From positions 1-64,000 of the forward strand of contig NZ_JYLL01000026.1 in assembly GCF_001439695.1 (NCBI RefSeq): a stretch of DNA of 64,000 bases. Reading direction: 5' to 3'. The DNA is from Pseudomonas veronii. GTDB lineage: Bacteria; Pseudomonadota; Gammaproteobacteria; Pseudomonadales; Pseudomonadaceae. The notes beneath the pieces were generated by a model, which did no database searches, was not told the DNA's origin, and was given only the letters and a program-made list of their open reading frames with translations. The translations under genes and the position numbers were made by a program. This document shows, piece after piece, positions 41,788 to 51,312 of this stretch. The first letter of the stretch is position 1, and every line of letters begins with the position of its first letter.

Positions 41788-42191
41788 ATGGCCGTTTTAT
41801 TGACTGCGGAACAAATGAGGTACACCAAAGCGTCTAACCCGTTCCAGATAAAGAACCCGAAACAGGTTATCAATACATTCACGATAACGGAAGAATCAAA
41901 AGCTTCGGACACGTTGAAGCTTCGAAAACAAGAGTCGATTGATGATCTGAAAGCATTTTTGAAAGACTACGACATGACATCGATCACCACCAACGAACTA
42001 AAAAAGTCGGCAGACGGTTTTATGAAAACGACGTAATTGATGGCGAGGCGTTTCATATGTTCATATCTGGTCTGGGTGCTTTTGATGCCAACGGCCAGCA
42101 AGCTGAAACAGACGTAAAATACAAGGCAATCGCCTTATTTAACGAAAGCTGGACGATTGCCTTTCGTTTCTTGAAAGCCATCCCAACGTGA
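41788..42191 (+). pseudogene. Small hypothetical gene, probably frameshifted
   Basis: An ATG with GGAGG upstream opens an 82-codon frame (MAVLLTAEQMRYTKASNPF to a TAA at 42034-42036). Immediately before that stop the next frame continues as YENDVIDGEAFHMFISGLGAFDANG for over 50 codons to a TGA at 42189-42191. Loss of one T in the TTTT near 42019 would explain the break; the restored protein would be about 134 residues. I do not recognise the family. Its base composition is A/T-richer than that of its neighbours. Confidence 0.6.
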
Positions 42192-42344
42192 AGCGGTCAC
42201 AAGGCATCCCCGAATATGTTCAAGGCATGTTCGCTGCCAATCATGCAATCAATGCACGGGCATTTTTTGTTAATTCTTCCCGCAGTGATCTCTCGATAGA
42301 GGAGCGTGCCTGAGTTTGGCTCTTTATCCCGTACACCCACTCCA

Positions 42345-43367
42345 TCACAGGCGATTTGTCTCGTTCAAAATCAAACTACGATAATGCCCCGGATTCGACC
42401 CGACCCATTTACGAAACGCCTTGTAGAACGAACTGGCATCGGCAAATCCCAATCGCGTGGCAATTTCGGCAAAGCTGATCTGCGGTTCGGCCAGCCAGAC
42501 AATCGCCAACTCTTTGCGCACGCTGTCCTTGAGCCCCTGATACGTTTGCCCCTCTTCCGCCAAGCGGCGGCGCAGGGTCGAGGCGGAGATGCACAGGTTG
42601 GCGGCCAGGCCGTCGGTTTCCGGCCAGATGTCGGGCGGCATCTGGCGCAGGTCGTGCTTGATGCGCGTGGCCAGGCTGTCGGGGTCGCGGTATTTGACCA
42701 GGATATTGGCCGGTGCGTGGCCAAGGAAACGCTTGAGTTCTTCGGCGCTGCGCTTGATCGGTAGGTCGAGGCAATCGGCGGAGAAGATCATGCGCGTGCG
42801 CGGTCGGTCGAAACGCAGGTTGTCGGAGAACATCACCCGGTAATCGTCACAAAAATCCGGTTGTGGGCAGCGCAGTTCAATGGCCAGGATCGGTATACGC
42901 CGCCCCGCGAGCCAACAGGCGACGCCGTGGACGATCATCCAATAAGTGAAATAGCTGAACGCCCGGCGCGGCTCAGGCTCGGTTTCGAGCAGCACGATTT
43001 CCGCCAGGCTTTGCTGGCGCACCAGTTGGGCAGGCAAATGCTCGAACATCAATGACAGGAACGCCAAGCCGGTTTCCAGCCCGGCCGCCACCGTCGGTTG
43101 AGCCATGGCCACGCGGCACAGAAACGCCAGGCTGCCGGACTTGAGCGGGCGCGGGTCCATGCCAAAAAACTCATCGTCCAGGCGCCGCGCCAACAGGCGC
43201 CACAACCGAGCGTAGGTCGTGGCCGAGACACGTGCACCAGGCTGCAACAGCAGCTCGGGAGCAATGCCCGCCTTGCTCAAGGCCTCAACGCTCGCTGCTC
43301 CCGACGCGCAGCTCTGCAACAGGGCTTCGCGCACAAGATGGATGGAGATGGTGTCTTTTTCCGACAT
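42345..43367 (-). CDS. AraC-family transcriptional regulator (Arabinose_bd N-terminal domain type)
   Basis: The 340-residue protein has an N-terminal regulatory domain with KSGSLAFLCRVAMAQP near residue 75 and a C-terminal double helix-turn-helix: LCISASTLRRRLAEEGQTYQ and SFAEIATRLGFADASSFYKAFRKWVG. This is the OruR/ArgR-like type common in pseudomonads. The ATG of MSEKDT is preferred over a GTG eight codons upstream. It is divergent from the iron operon across about 165 bases; no nearby target is evident. Confidence 0.87.
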   Translation of the reverse strand: MSEKDTISIHLVREALLQSCASGAASVEALSKAGIAPELLLQPGARVSATTYARLWRLLARRLDDEFFGMDPRPLKSGSLAFLCRVAMAQPTVAAGLETGLAFLSLMFEHLPAQLVRQQSLAEIVLLETEPEPRRAFSYFTYWMIVHGVACWLAGRRIPILAIELRCPQPDFCDDYRVMFSDNLRFDRPRTRMIFSADCLDLPIKRSAEELKRFLGHAPANILVKYRDPDSLATRIKHDLRQMPPDIWPETDGLAANLCISASTLRRRLAEEGQTYQGLKDSVRKELAIVWLAEPQISFAEIATRLGFADASSFYKAFRKWVGSNPGHYRSLILNETNRL

Positions 43368-43475
43368 GGGTGTGGGGCAATCCAACGGCACAAAAGGTGG
43401 GGTGCATCATAAGGGCGCTTGAGCTTTGCCACCACCGTTCAGCCGCCGTTCAGTAAAGGTCAATGTTTCTTGTTT

Positions 43476-43494
43476 GGCAATGAGTATCATTATG
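43476..43494. promoter_or_regulatory. Fur box before efeUOB
   Basis: The 19 bases GGCAATGAGTATCATTATG match the Fur consensus at 14 positions, including the ATGA...TCATTAT core. It is about 40 bases before the efeU start, fitting iron-dependent repression. Confidence 0.8.
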
Positions 43495-43534
43495 TTACAA
43501 CTTGGCTTCCTATCCAGTTTCCCTGCGGTGTCGA

Positions 43535-44380
43535 ATGCTTGTTCCCTTTCTCATCATGTTGCGCGAAGGCATTGAAGCCGCATTGATCGTTGGCATCATC
43601 GCCAGTTACTTGCAACAGACCGGCCGTGGCCAGTGGATGCCCGCCGTGTGGGTCGGTGTCTTCCTCGCCGCGGCCCTGGCCTTGCTGGTCGGTGGCGGCC
43701 TGGAACTGATGAGTGCCGAATTTCCGCAAAAGCAGCAGGAATTGTTCGAAGGCGTGGTCGGCCTGGTCGCCGTGGGCATACTCAGTTCCATGGTGTTCTG
43801 GATGCGCAAGGTCGCACGCTCGATCAAACATTCGCTGCACCAATCCCTCGACCATGCCCTGGCCGGCTCGCGCCACCAAGTCACCGCGCTGATCCTGATG
43901 GTGTTTTTCGCCGTGGCCCGTGAAGGCCTGGAAACCGTGTTCTTCCTGTTGGCGGTGTTCCAGCAGAGTGAAGGCCCCGGCGCACCGCTGGGTGCCCTGC
44001 TCGGCCTGGTGCTGGCGATCATCGTCGGGTTCCTGATCTACAGCGGCAGCATGCGCCTGAACCTCGGCGCGTTTTTCCGCTGGACCGGCCTGTTCATCCT
44101 GGTGGTGGCCGCCGGCATCCTCGCCAACTCCGTGCAGGCCCTGCATGAAGCCGGCGTGTGGAACCACCTGCAAAGCGTGCTGTTCGATGTCAGCGCGACG
44201 TTGCCGATGGATGGCCCGGTGGGCTCGGTACTCGCCGGGATGTTCGGCTATCAGGATGCGCCGACCGTCAGCACGCTGGGGGCCTACCTGATCTACCTGG
44301 TGGTGGCCCTGGCGATGTTCTTCCTGCCCGCGGCACCCGCCAAGCCGGTCGCCGCGCCCTCTTCCGTTTCTCACCCGTAA
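43535..44380 (+). CDS. efeU: Ferrous/ferric iron permease EfeU (FTR1 family)
   Basis: The 281-residue membrane protein has seven predicted helices and the two iron-handling REGLE-type motifs: LREGIEAAL at about residue 10 and AREGLETVF near 128. It imports iron across the inner membrane together with EfeO and EfeB. It is the first gene of the operon, behind a Fur box. The N-terminus is hydrophobic from residue 2, as in the family. Confidence 0.92.
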   Translation: MLVPFLIMLREGIEAALIVGIIASYLQQTGRGQWMPAVWVGVFLAAALALLVGGGLELMSAEFPQKQQELFEGVVGLVAVGILSSMVFWMRKVARSIKHSLHQSLDHALAGSRHQVTALILMVFFAVAREGLETVFFLLAVFQQSEGPGAPLGALLGLVLAIIVGFLIYSGSMRLNLGAFFRWTGLFILVVAAGILANSVQALHEAGVWNHLQSVLFDVSATLPMDGPVGSVLAGMFGYQDAPTVSTLGAYLIYLVVALAMFFLPAAPAKPVAAPSSVSHP

Positions 44381-44390
44381 GGACCGTCCC

Positions 44391-45593
44391 TTGTCCAACC
44401 CAACTCCTCAACCGGCCTCGCCGCCACGCGCCTTGCGTTGGGCGGTAGCCGGCTCGGCGGTCGTGATGATCGCCGCCGGCGGCCTGTTCTACTATGCCTC
44501 GCAGCTGGCAGCGACCAAGCGCCAGACCCACCAAGATGAAACCGTCGTGACCATTCACGGCCACGCCTGCGAACCCAACGCGCTGACTGTTGCGGCCGGG
44601 CGCGCGAGTTTTCGCATCATCAACCGCTCCGACCGCGCGGTGGAATGGGAGATCCTCGACGGCGTGCTGGTGGTCGAAGAACGCGAAAATATCGCGCCGG
44701 GCCTGAGCCAGGTGATCAATGCCAATCTGTTGCCCGGCGACTATGCAATTACCTGCGGCCTGTTAAGCAACCCGCGCGGCACCTTGCACGTAACGCCGAC
44801 GGCGGCATCCGACGCCCAAGCCAAGGCCAAGCCGTCGATGGTGGCGTTTATCGGGCCGTTGTCGGAATTCCGTGTGTACCTGAGCAGCCAGGCCAGCGCT
44901 CTGATCAAGGCCACGACCGCCTTGCAACAAGCGATCGACGCCGGTGACCTGGCCCAGGCTCAGGCGCTGTATGTGCCGGCCCGCGAGGCTTATCAGCGTC
45001 TCGCCGCGGCGTCGCAACGCCTGGCGCAACTGGACAACGCGATCAACGCCCGCGCCGATTATTTCGAAAAACGCGAGCAGGACCCAGCCTTCAGCGGCTT
45101 CCACCGCCTCGAATACGGCCTGTTCCAGCAACGCAGCCTCGATGGCCTGGCCCCGCTGGCGCAGCGCCTGGTGAGCGACGTCGGCACCCTCAAACAACAG
45201 TTGCTGGCGCAGTCGCTGCCACCGGAACAACTGGTGAGCATCGTGGTGCGCAACCTCAATAGCCTGGCCGACGTGCGCGCCGTCAGTGGCGAAGAAGAGC
45301 GCTACAGCCATATCGACCTGAACGGTTTCGCCGCCAACCTGGATGCCGCGCGCAAGGTGGTGGACCTGATGCGTCCGCTGCTGAGCAAGTCCGCCGCCGA
45401 CCTGTTGCCGAACATCGACACGGCCCTCGCCGCGTTCGAGACGGCGCTCGATGGTTTGAAAGTCGACGGCCAGTTCAGCCGCTACGACCGTGTTACCGCC
45501 GATCAGCGCAAGCAGATCGCCGACAAGGCCAAGGTACTGGCCGCCGCACTCGATGGAATCGACCCCGCCCTTGGCCTCTCCGGCCTACAGTGA
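44391..45593 (+). CDS. efeO: Iron uptake protein EfeO (cupredoxin plus M75 domain)
   Basis: The 400-residue protein has an N-terminal membrane anchor/signal (WAVAGSAVVMIAAGGLFYYA), a cupredoxin domain (about 50-135) and an imelysin-like M75 domain with the HxxE metal motif in GFHRLEYGLF. The start is a TTG ten bases after efeU. It overlaps the efeB start by four bases. It likely hands iron to the EfeU permease in the periplasm. Confidence 0.9.
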   Translation: MSNPTPQPASPPRALRWAVAGSAVVMIAAGGLFYYASQLAATKRQTHQDETVVTIHGHACEPNALTVAAGRASFRIINRSDRAVEWEILDGVLVVEERENIAPGLSQVINANLLPGDYAITCGLLSNPRGTLHVTPTAASDAQAKAKPSMVAFIGPLSEFRVYLSSQASALIKATTALQQAIDAGDLAQAQALYVPAREAYQRLAAASQRLAQLDNAINARADYFEKREQDPAFSGFHRLEYGLFQQRSLDGLAPLAQRLVSDVGTLKQQLLAQSLPPEQLVSIVVRNLNSLADVRAVSGEEERYSHIDLNGFAANLDAARKVVDLMRPLLSKSAADLLPNIDTALAAFETALDGLKVDGQFSRYDRVTADQRKQIADKAKVLAAALDGIDPALGLSGLQ

Positions 45594-46912
45594 AGACGAC
45601 CGCATACATGAGTGATTTACCACCGTTAGACCTTCAACGCCGTCGCGTCCTGCTGGGCATGGCCGCCACCGGTGCCGCGCTTGCCGGCAGCACCTTGAGC
45701 TGCCCGGCCATGGCTGCTGCCGCCGAGCAAGTGACCACCGCCCCGCGCAGCGACAAGACCCAGGACCATCACGATTTTTTCGGCAAGCACCAAAGCGGCA
45801 TCGTCACCCCGCGCCCGGCCTGCGGCATGCTGGTGGCCTTCGATGTCCTGGCTGCTGATCGCGACGACTTGGAGCGGCTGTTCCGCACCCTCAACGAGCG
45901 CATCAGCTTCCTGATGACCGGCGGCAGCGTGCCGCAGGTCGACCCGAAACTGCCGCCCACCGATTCGGGCATCCTCGGCCCGGTGGTTACGCCGGATAAC
46001 CTGACCATCACCGTATCGGTCGGCGAATCGCTGTTCGATGAGCGTTTCGGCCTCAGCGCAGCCAAACCCAAGCGTCTGATCCGCATGGTCGGTTTCCCCA
46101 ACGATGCGTTGGAAGCGGCGCAGTGCCACGGCGACCTGAGCCTGCAATTTTGCTCCAACACCCCGGACACCAATATCCACGCCCTGCGCGACATCGTGAA
46201 AAACCTGCCCGACCTGCTGCTGGTGCGCTGGAAGCAGGAAGGCAGCGTGCCGCCACAGGCGCCCGCCCGCCCCGGCGAGCCTGCGCAGAGTGCGCGCAAC
46301 TTCCTGGGCTTTCGTGACGGTTCGGCCAACCCGAATTCCAACGATGCCAAGACCATGGACCAAGTGGTCTGGGTGCAGCCCGGCAGTGACGAACCGGCCT
46401 GGGCGGCCAATGGCAGCTATCAGGCGGTGCGGATCATTCGCAATTTTGTCGAGCGTTGGGACCGCACGCCGCTGCAGGAACAGGAAAGCATCATCGGCCG
46501 CATCAAGCCCACCGGCGCGCCCATGGGTGGCCAGCACGAAGCCCAAGTGCCCGATTACAGCAAAGACCCGCAAGGCAAGCTAACCAAGCTCGATGCCCAT
46601 ATCCGCCTGGCCAACCCGCGCACCCCGCAGACCCAGGCCAACCTGATCCTGCGCCGGCCGTTCAACTACTCCAACGGCGTCAACAAAAACGGTCAGCTGG
46701 ACATGGGGCTGCTGTTCATCTGCTACCAGGCCGACCTGGAAAAAGGTTTTATCAGCGTACAAACCCGGCTCAACGGCGAGCCCCTGGAGGAGTACCTCAA
46801 GCCAGTCGGCGGCGGGTATTTCTTCACCTTGCCGGGGGCAACGGGACCGAAGGATTTCATCGGGCGCACGCTACTTGCTGCAACGCACGTTCAACCCCCT
46901 GCCAACACTTAA
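45590..46912 (+). CDS. efeB: Dye-decolourising haem peroxidase EfeB
   Basis: The 440-residue periplasmic DyP peroxidase has a twin-arginine signal (LQRRRVLLGMAATGAALAG) and the family motif GFRDGSANP near residue 242, with the haem-ligand region VERWDRTPL nearby. It is proposed to oxidise Fe2+ for EfeU. The GTG overlapping the efeO stop is taken as start; an ATG six codons later is possible. Confidence 0.92.
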   Translation: MKTTAYMSDLPPLDLQRRRVLLGMAATGAALAGSTLSCPAMAAAAEQVTTAPRSDKTQDHHDFFGKHQSGIVTPRPACGMLVAFDVLAADRDDLERLFRTLNERISFLMTGGSVPQVDPKLPPTDSGILGPVVTPDNLTITVSVGESLFDERFGLSAAKPKRLIRMVGFPNDALEAAQCHGDLSLQFCSNTPDTNIHALRDIVKNLPDLLLVRWKQEGSVPPQAPARPGEPAQSARNFLGFRDGSANPNSNDAKTMDQVVWVQPGSDEPAWAANGSYQAVRIIRNFVERWDRTPLQEQESIIGRIKPTGAPMGGQHEAQVPDYSKDPQGKLTKLDAHIRLANPRTPQTQANLILRRPFNYSNGVNKNGQLDMGLLFICYQADLEKGFISVQTRLNGEPLEEYLKPVGGGYFFTLPGATGPKDFIGRTLLAATHVQPPANT

Positions 46913-46927
46913 AGCGGAAACCGTCCC

Positions 46928-47746
46928 ATGAACAAGTCGACTCTCGCGCTGTCGCTGTTAATCACCCTCTCACCCCTGGCGGCCTTCGCCGCCACGGCGC
47001 CGCTGGACCTGGTAGGCCCGGTGTCGGACTACAAGATCTACGTCACCGAACAAATCGCTGAGCTGGCGACCCAGACCCAGGCGTTCACCGACGCGGTGAA
47101 AAAAGGCGACCTGGCCACCGCCAAGCAGCTTTATGCGCCGACCCGCGTGCATTATGAGGCCATCGAACCGATCGCCGAGCTGTTCAGCGACCTCGACGCG
47201 GCCATCGACTCGCGGGTCGACGACCACGAAAAAGGCGTGAAAGCCGACGACTTCACCGGCTTTCACCGTATCGAGTACAGCCTGTTCGCCGAAAACACTA
47301 CCCACGGCCTCGACGCCTTGGCCGACGGCCTGAACAACAACGTCAAGGACCTGCAGACGCGCGTGGCCGGCCTGACCTTCCCGCCGGAAAAAGTCGTGGG
47401 CGGCGCCGCAGCGCTGCTCGAAGAAGTCGCCGCCACCAAGATCTCCGGCGAGGAAGACCGCTACAGCCACACCGACCTGTATGACTTCCAGGGCAACATC
47501 GACGGCGCGAAGAAAATCGTCGACCTGTTCCGCGGCCAGATCGAGAAACAGGACACGGCCTTCCTGGCCAAGGTCGACAAGAACTTCGCCAGCGTGGACA
47601 CGATCCTGGCCAAGTACAAGACGGCGGACGGCGGTTTCCAGACCTACGACAAGGTCAAGGAAAACGACCGCAAAGCCTTGGTCGGCCCGGTCAATACCCT
47701 GGCTGAAGACCTGTCGACCCTGCGCGGCAAACTGGGTTTGAACTGA
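46928..47746 (+). CDS. efeM: EfeM/EfeO-type M75 protein without cupredoxin domain
   Basis: The 272-residue protein has a Sec signal (LLITLSPLAAFA, cleavage near 22) and one M75 imelysin-like domain with GFHRIEYSLF (HxxE). It is similar to the C-terminal part of the EfeO encoded upstream and probably arose by duplication. EfeM forms lacking the cupredoxin are known in Pseudomonas. It lies 15 bases after efeB in the same operon. Confidence 0.88.
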   Translation: MNKSTLALSLLITLSPLAAFAATAPLDLVGPVSDYKIYVTEQIAELATQTQAFTDAVKKGDLATAKQLYAPTRVHYEAIEPIAELFSDLDAAIDSRVDDHEKGVKADDFTGFHRIEYSLFAENTTHGLDALADGLNNNVKDLQTRVAGLTFPPEKVVGGAAALLEEVAATKISGEEDRYSHTDLYDFQGNIDGAKKIVDLFRGQIEKQDTAFLAKVDKNFASVDTILAKYKTADGGFQTYDKVKENDRKALVGPVNTLAEDLSTLRGKLGLN

Positions 47747-47751
47747 GCCCT

Positions 47752-50700
47752 CTAGGTCTCGCTCAACGGTCGGTACCCTTCCAACGGCGTACCGACCGGC
47801 AAGCCGCTTTCAGGATTGGCCGCATACCAATGCGCGCCCATCTGCACCGCTCGAATGGGCACGCCTTGATGGTGCCCATTGTGCGTTGCCACCGCGCGAT
47901 CTATTGCCGCGTGTACGCCGAAGAATGTGCGCAACTTTTCCTGCGCCGCGAGCATGTTCGCGAACGCCGACACGTTGGGCGCGCTGTTCAACGCGCGAGG
48001 CAAGGCGAGCACGCCTTTGGCACTGTTGACCAACAGATCGGCAGCGCCATCTACCGGATTCAAAAACGCGCTGACCACGCTCACGCCCTTTTCCAGCACG
48101 CGGAATGCCTTGGCGCCAAAAGGCGCGACGACCTTGGTGGATTTGACCAACGAGCGCACCGCCGTTCCCGCGCCACCTAGAAACGCACCGGCCGTATCGA
48201 TCAACAAGCCCCGCGTACCCTCGATGATATTGCCCTTGGCCAGGTCCACGATGGCCCCGACAAACGGAATCATGCTCAGCAAAATACTGTCGTTGCGTTG
48301 CGACACTTCTCGTTGTTGCTCAAGGGGTAATTGGCCCTGGGCATACTTGAGCACACTGTCGCGGTGATGAATGAAATTGCCCTGCAGGATCCGGTCGACA
48401 ATCGCTTGGCTGCGGGGCGATGCAAAGCTGTTGGGCACCGCCGCGCTCACGCGGCCATCCGCAGCCGCGGGAACGGCCGGCAAGGTATCACCGAGCTTAT
48501 CGATAATGATGCCGGCGGACGAAACGTCCGATCGCGGCAAGGCATCGGAGGTGTAGGCGGTGAAGTCGAACGGCTCCACTGCGCCGTTCTGCAACAGGAC
48601 CGTCGAGGGCGCCCAACGTCCGTAGGTGCGCTGCGTCTCTTCGAGGGTGCCGCCCAGCACCAGTTGCTCGGGTAAGTCCGTGCGCTTAACGATCATCATC
48701 TTGGCCGGGAACACTTCAAAGTAGCTGATCCCCCCGTTGTAGTCACAGCGGATCAGCGTGCCTTTGCGCCCTCGTCGCGCTTCGACTTGCGCGGATGTCT
48801 GGTCCAGCGTGGGCACCCCGTCGATCTGTTCGCGCAGGGTAAACAGCTCGACGGCGCCATACTCCAGGGCCTGGCGATCAGCCAGGGGCAAGTTGGCGAT
48901 CATGCGCTTGGTGGTAATGCCCAAGCCTTGCTTGAGGCTCGCCAGGTAGCCGTCGACTTCGCTCACCACTTGCCCCGGCAGGCTGGGCAAACGGTTGATC
49001 CTGGCATTCAGGGCGCGCACGTTTTTGACGATGGCGGCTTGTTCGGTGCGACTTGGGCGTGTATTTGAAAAGGGCGTTCTTGCAGCGCCAGTGGCGCCGG
49101 GAGTGTCAGCCTCCAGCAGCATCCAGCGGTCCCTGACCAGGTCGCCTGTCATATAGGTCTCGATCAGCGAACGGATCTTGGGTTCCGAGACCTTCATGTT
49201 GCGGCGCTCGTCCGGGTCCGCAACGTAGACCTGCAACGCTTGCAACTGGGGCCCGCTGAGTTCCGGGAACACCTTCTGCAGGTTCGCGACCGCCTGGTCC
49301 CGGCGTGTCGGCAGCGGCGTCTTGAACGCCATCAGGGCCTGCAGGAGTTGCTCGCGCTGGGCCTGAAAGGCTTCACTGGCCTGCTCGTAGTGCTGCGGTG
49401 TATAGCGACCGTCGGCGGTCTTGGCGTAAACCCCTTGCATCAAGCCCCAGTCCAGCAACACGTCGACGCCGTGGTTATCCAGCACTGCCGCCTCGTCCGC
49501 AGTGCGTGCATCCAGTCGGGCAAGCGCCATGATTTCCGGGTAACTCATCGCCCGCGAGCTGCCCGCGCCGCCTTGACGTTCGGCAAAGGTCACGCCCAGG
49601 CGCAAATCCGCCCATTCCGCAGACCCCATGCGCAGCGTGGAAGGAACATCCCGAATCAGAAACTCAGGGGCGGCAGCGGCCAGAAACAGGTGGGCCAACA
49701 GGGGCGCGACCTTGGGGTCCAGTGAGGTTTTTTTCCACAGGTGCGTTTCGATATCCGTGCGTACCGAGGCCAGCGTCCGCCCATTGTTGGCAGGTTGGTA
49801 GATGTCATAGCCGGCAATGGTCCCGGGGCGTCCCGGGGCGTCGGGGTCGATTTGCAGCATGATGGCCGCCAGCACCCACTGCTTGGCTTCGAGCGTCGAG
49901 AGTTGATCGCTGCCGGACGCGCCCTGGAACTGGCGATTGCGCGCCACGGCCCTGCCCCAGTTCAACGCCACGGGGCTGTTCAGGACCTGCTCGAGGAAGC
50001 GATCAGCGTCGGCGCGCAAGGTGCCTGCGCTGTTGAGAGCAAGCACCCCGCGGATATCCAGGACGCGCAGCAGGTTCACCGCAGGCTTGTTGCCAGGAGT
50101 ATCGTCATCGCTCAACTCCGCCACGAAGCGTTTGTCGGCGTCGGACAAGACGCCAGGGGCCCACTGACGCGCGATCAACTGCGTATAGTCCCCCAGCGCC
50201 GGCGCTGGCGGCAGCGCAGCGTCGAGCCAGCGCAGGATATTGCGCACCTCCCGCGCCGTCTTCGGCACCGACAACCCATGGGACGCCAGCACCTCGCTGA
50301 CCGCTGCCTGCTCGGCGCCGTCAATCGCCAGCGACGAGGTGCGGCTGATCGGCGTTTGCACGCCGGCCAGCAGCACCTCGTCTTCATCGGAGAGGTGCCG
50401 CACGCGCTCACTCAAGGTGCCCGCCAGATGCACGCGCTCGTCCATCACGTCGATGACTTTTCTAGCCCTCAGGTTGCGCTGCTCCAGGCGCCCCTTGACC
50501 TCCGGCGACAAGGCGGACCAGTCCGCCGTCGAGAGTGCCTGGCGCACGGTCTGCAGTTCGTCGGCGGTGTGCGGAGGGGGAATACCATACCCCTGCAACA
50601 CCGCGTTGCGAGACAAGCCTTCGCTCTCAGGATGCACATACGCAAGCCCGTTGCTTGCCACATCCAGGGCGGCAGCGGCGGCGCGCAGCCTGGCGCTGAC

Positions 50701-51165
50701 CTGCCACCATCCCGAGGTGTCGTTCAAGGTGAAGGTCTTTTGTGTCGCTACCCCACTGTCGACGACCCAACCACTGACCGAGTCGGGTTTGACCACGACG
50801 GTATCCAGGGCCATCCCTTTGCTGGCGACCCAGGCCCGCATCTCGGCGGTATTGAAGGCACTGCGCAGCGCCTCGAAGCCTGGACGAATCGTGGCGCCAT
50901 GGGGAATCTGGACGCTCGAGTCTGCTAACTGACGCAGGGCCGAGGTGCTCAACGCCGTGTGTAACTGATGATCGGCCTCCGCCGACGTGGCCGGCGCTGG
51001 CCGCAAGGTCCATGGCGGCGCCGCACTGGCCGGTAGGTCGGATGGCGCCGCGCGCCGGTTGCGCACAACGGTTTCGGGGATGATGCTGCCAATCAGCGCC
51101 GGCGCGGCGCTCAGCGCCAGCGGAATTGGCGAACGGGCATGAAGGATTGGGGAGACGGGCGACAT
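47752..51165 (-). CDS. Large dermonecrotic-toxin-like protein
   Basis: The 1137-residue protein is similar in layout to the large Pseudomonas proteins annotated as dermonecrotic-toxin-domain proteins. It has a long N-terminal helical part and a middle segment KGTLIRCDYNGGISYFEVFPAKMM. A C-terminal hydrophobic region, SILLSMIPFVGAIVDLAKGN to about residue 1035, could insert into a membrane. No signal peptide is visible. The ATG of MSPVSP has AGAGGAACTAG upstream. No immunity or secretion gene is adjacent. Identification rests on remembered family appearance, so the function is tentative. Confidence 0.6.
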   Translation of the reverse strand: MSPVSPILHARSPIPLALSAAPALIGSIIPETVVRNRRAAPSDLPASAAPPWTLRPAPATSAEADHQLHTALSTSALRQLADSSVQIPHGATIRPGFEALRSAFNTAEMRAWVASKGMALDTVVVKPDSVSGWVVDSGVATQKTFTLNDTSGWWQVSARLRAAAAALDVASNGLAYVHPESEGLSRNAVLQGYGIPPPHTADELQTVRQALSTADWSALSPEVKGRLEQRNLRARKVIDVMDERVHLAGTLSERVRHLSDEDEVLLAGVQTPISRTSSLAIDGAEQAAVSEVLASHGLSVPKTAREVRNILRWLDAALPPAPALGDYTQLIARQWAPGVLSDADKRFVAELSDDDTPGNKPAVNLLRVLDIRGVLALNSAGTLRADADRFLEQVLNSPVALNWGRAVARNRQFQGASGSDQLSTLEAKQWVLAAIMLQIDPDAPGRPGTIAGYDIYQPANNGRTLASVRTDIETHLWKKTSLDPKVAPLLAHLFLAAAAPEFLIRDVPSTLRMGSAEWADLRLGVTFAERQGGAGSSRAMSYPEIMALARLDARTADEAAVLDNHGVDVLLDWGLMQGVYAKTADGRYTPQHYEQASEAFQAQREQLLQALMAFKTPLPTRRDQAVANLQKVFPELSGPQLQALQVYVADPDERRNMKVSEPKIRSLIETYMTGDLVRDRWMLLEADTPGATGAARTPFSNTRPSRTEQAAIVKNVRALNARINRLPSLPGQVVSEVDGYLASLKQGLGITTKRMIANLPLADRQALEYGAVELFTLREQIDGVPTLDQTSAQVEARRGRKGTLIRCDYNGGISYFEVFPAKMMIVKRTDLPEQLVLGGTLEETQRTYGRWAPSTVLLQNGAVEPFDFTAYTSDALPRSDVSSAGIIIDKLGDTLPAVPAAADGRVSAAVPNSFASPRSQAIVDRILQGNFIHHRDSVLKYAQGQLPLEQQREVSQRNDSILLSMIPFVGAIVDLAKGNIIEGTRGLLIDTAGAFLGGAGTAVRSLVKSTKVVAPFGAKAFRVLEKGVSVVSAFLNPVDGAADLLVNSAKGVLALPRALNSAPNVSAFANMLAAQEKLRTFFGVHAAIDRAVATHNGHHQGVPIRAVQMGAHWYAANPESGLPVGTPLEGYRPLSET

Positions 51166-51259
51166 TTCTAGTTCCTCTCTACCAGTGAATGGCAAGAGTT
51201 CTTGTCCTTAAGAACTGTCGAGAGAAAACATACCCGCCTGGGCCAGCGCTGCGTGTAGG

Positions 51260-51296
51260 CGAACTCTCAAGGCTTTGAAGGCAGCAAGAGAGTTCG
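51260..51296. repeat. Nine-base inverted repeat between pssA-like gene and toxin gene
   Basis: CGAACTCTC and GAGAGTTCG form a perfect stem around a 19-base loop, 17 bases after the end of the pssA-like gene on the minus strand. It could be a weak terminator or processing site; there is no T run. Confidence 0.5.
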
Positions 51297-51312
51297 TTGC
51301 GCGATGCCCGTG

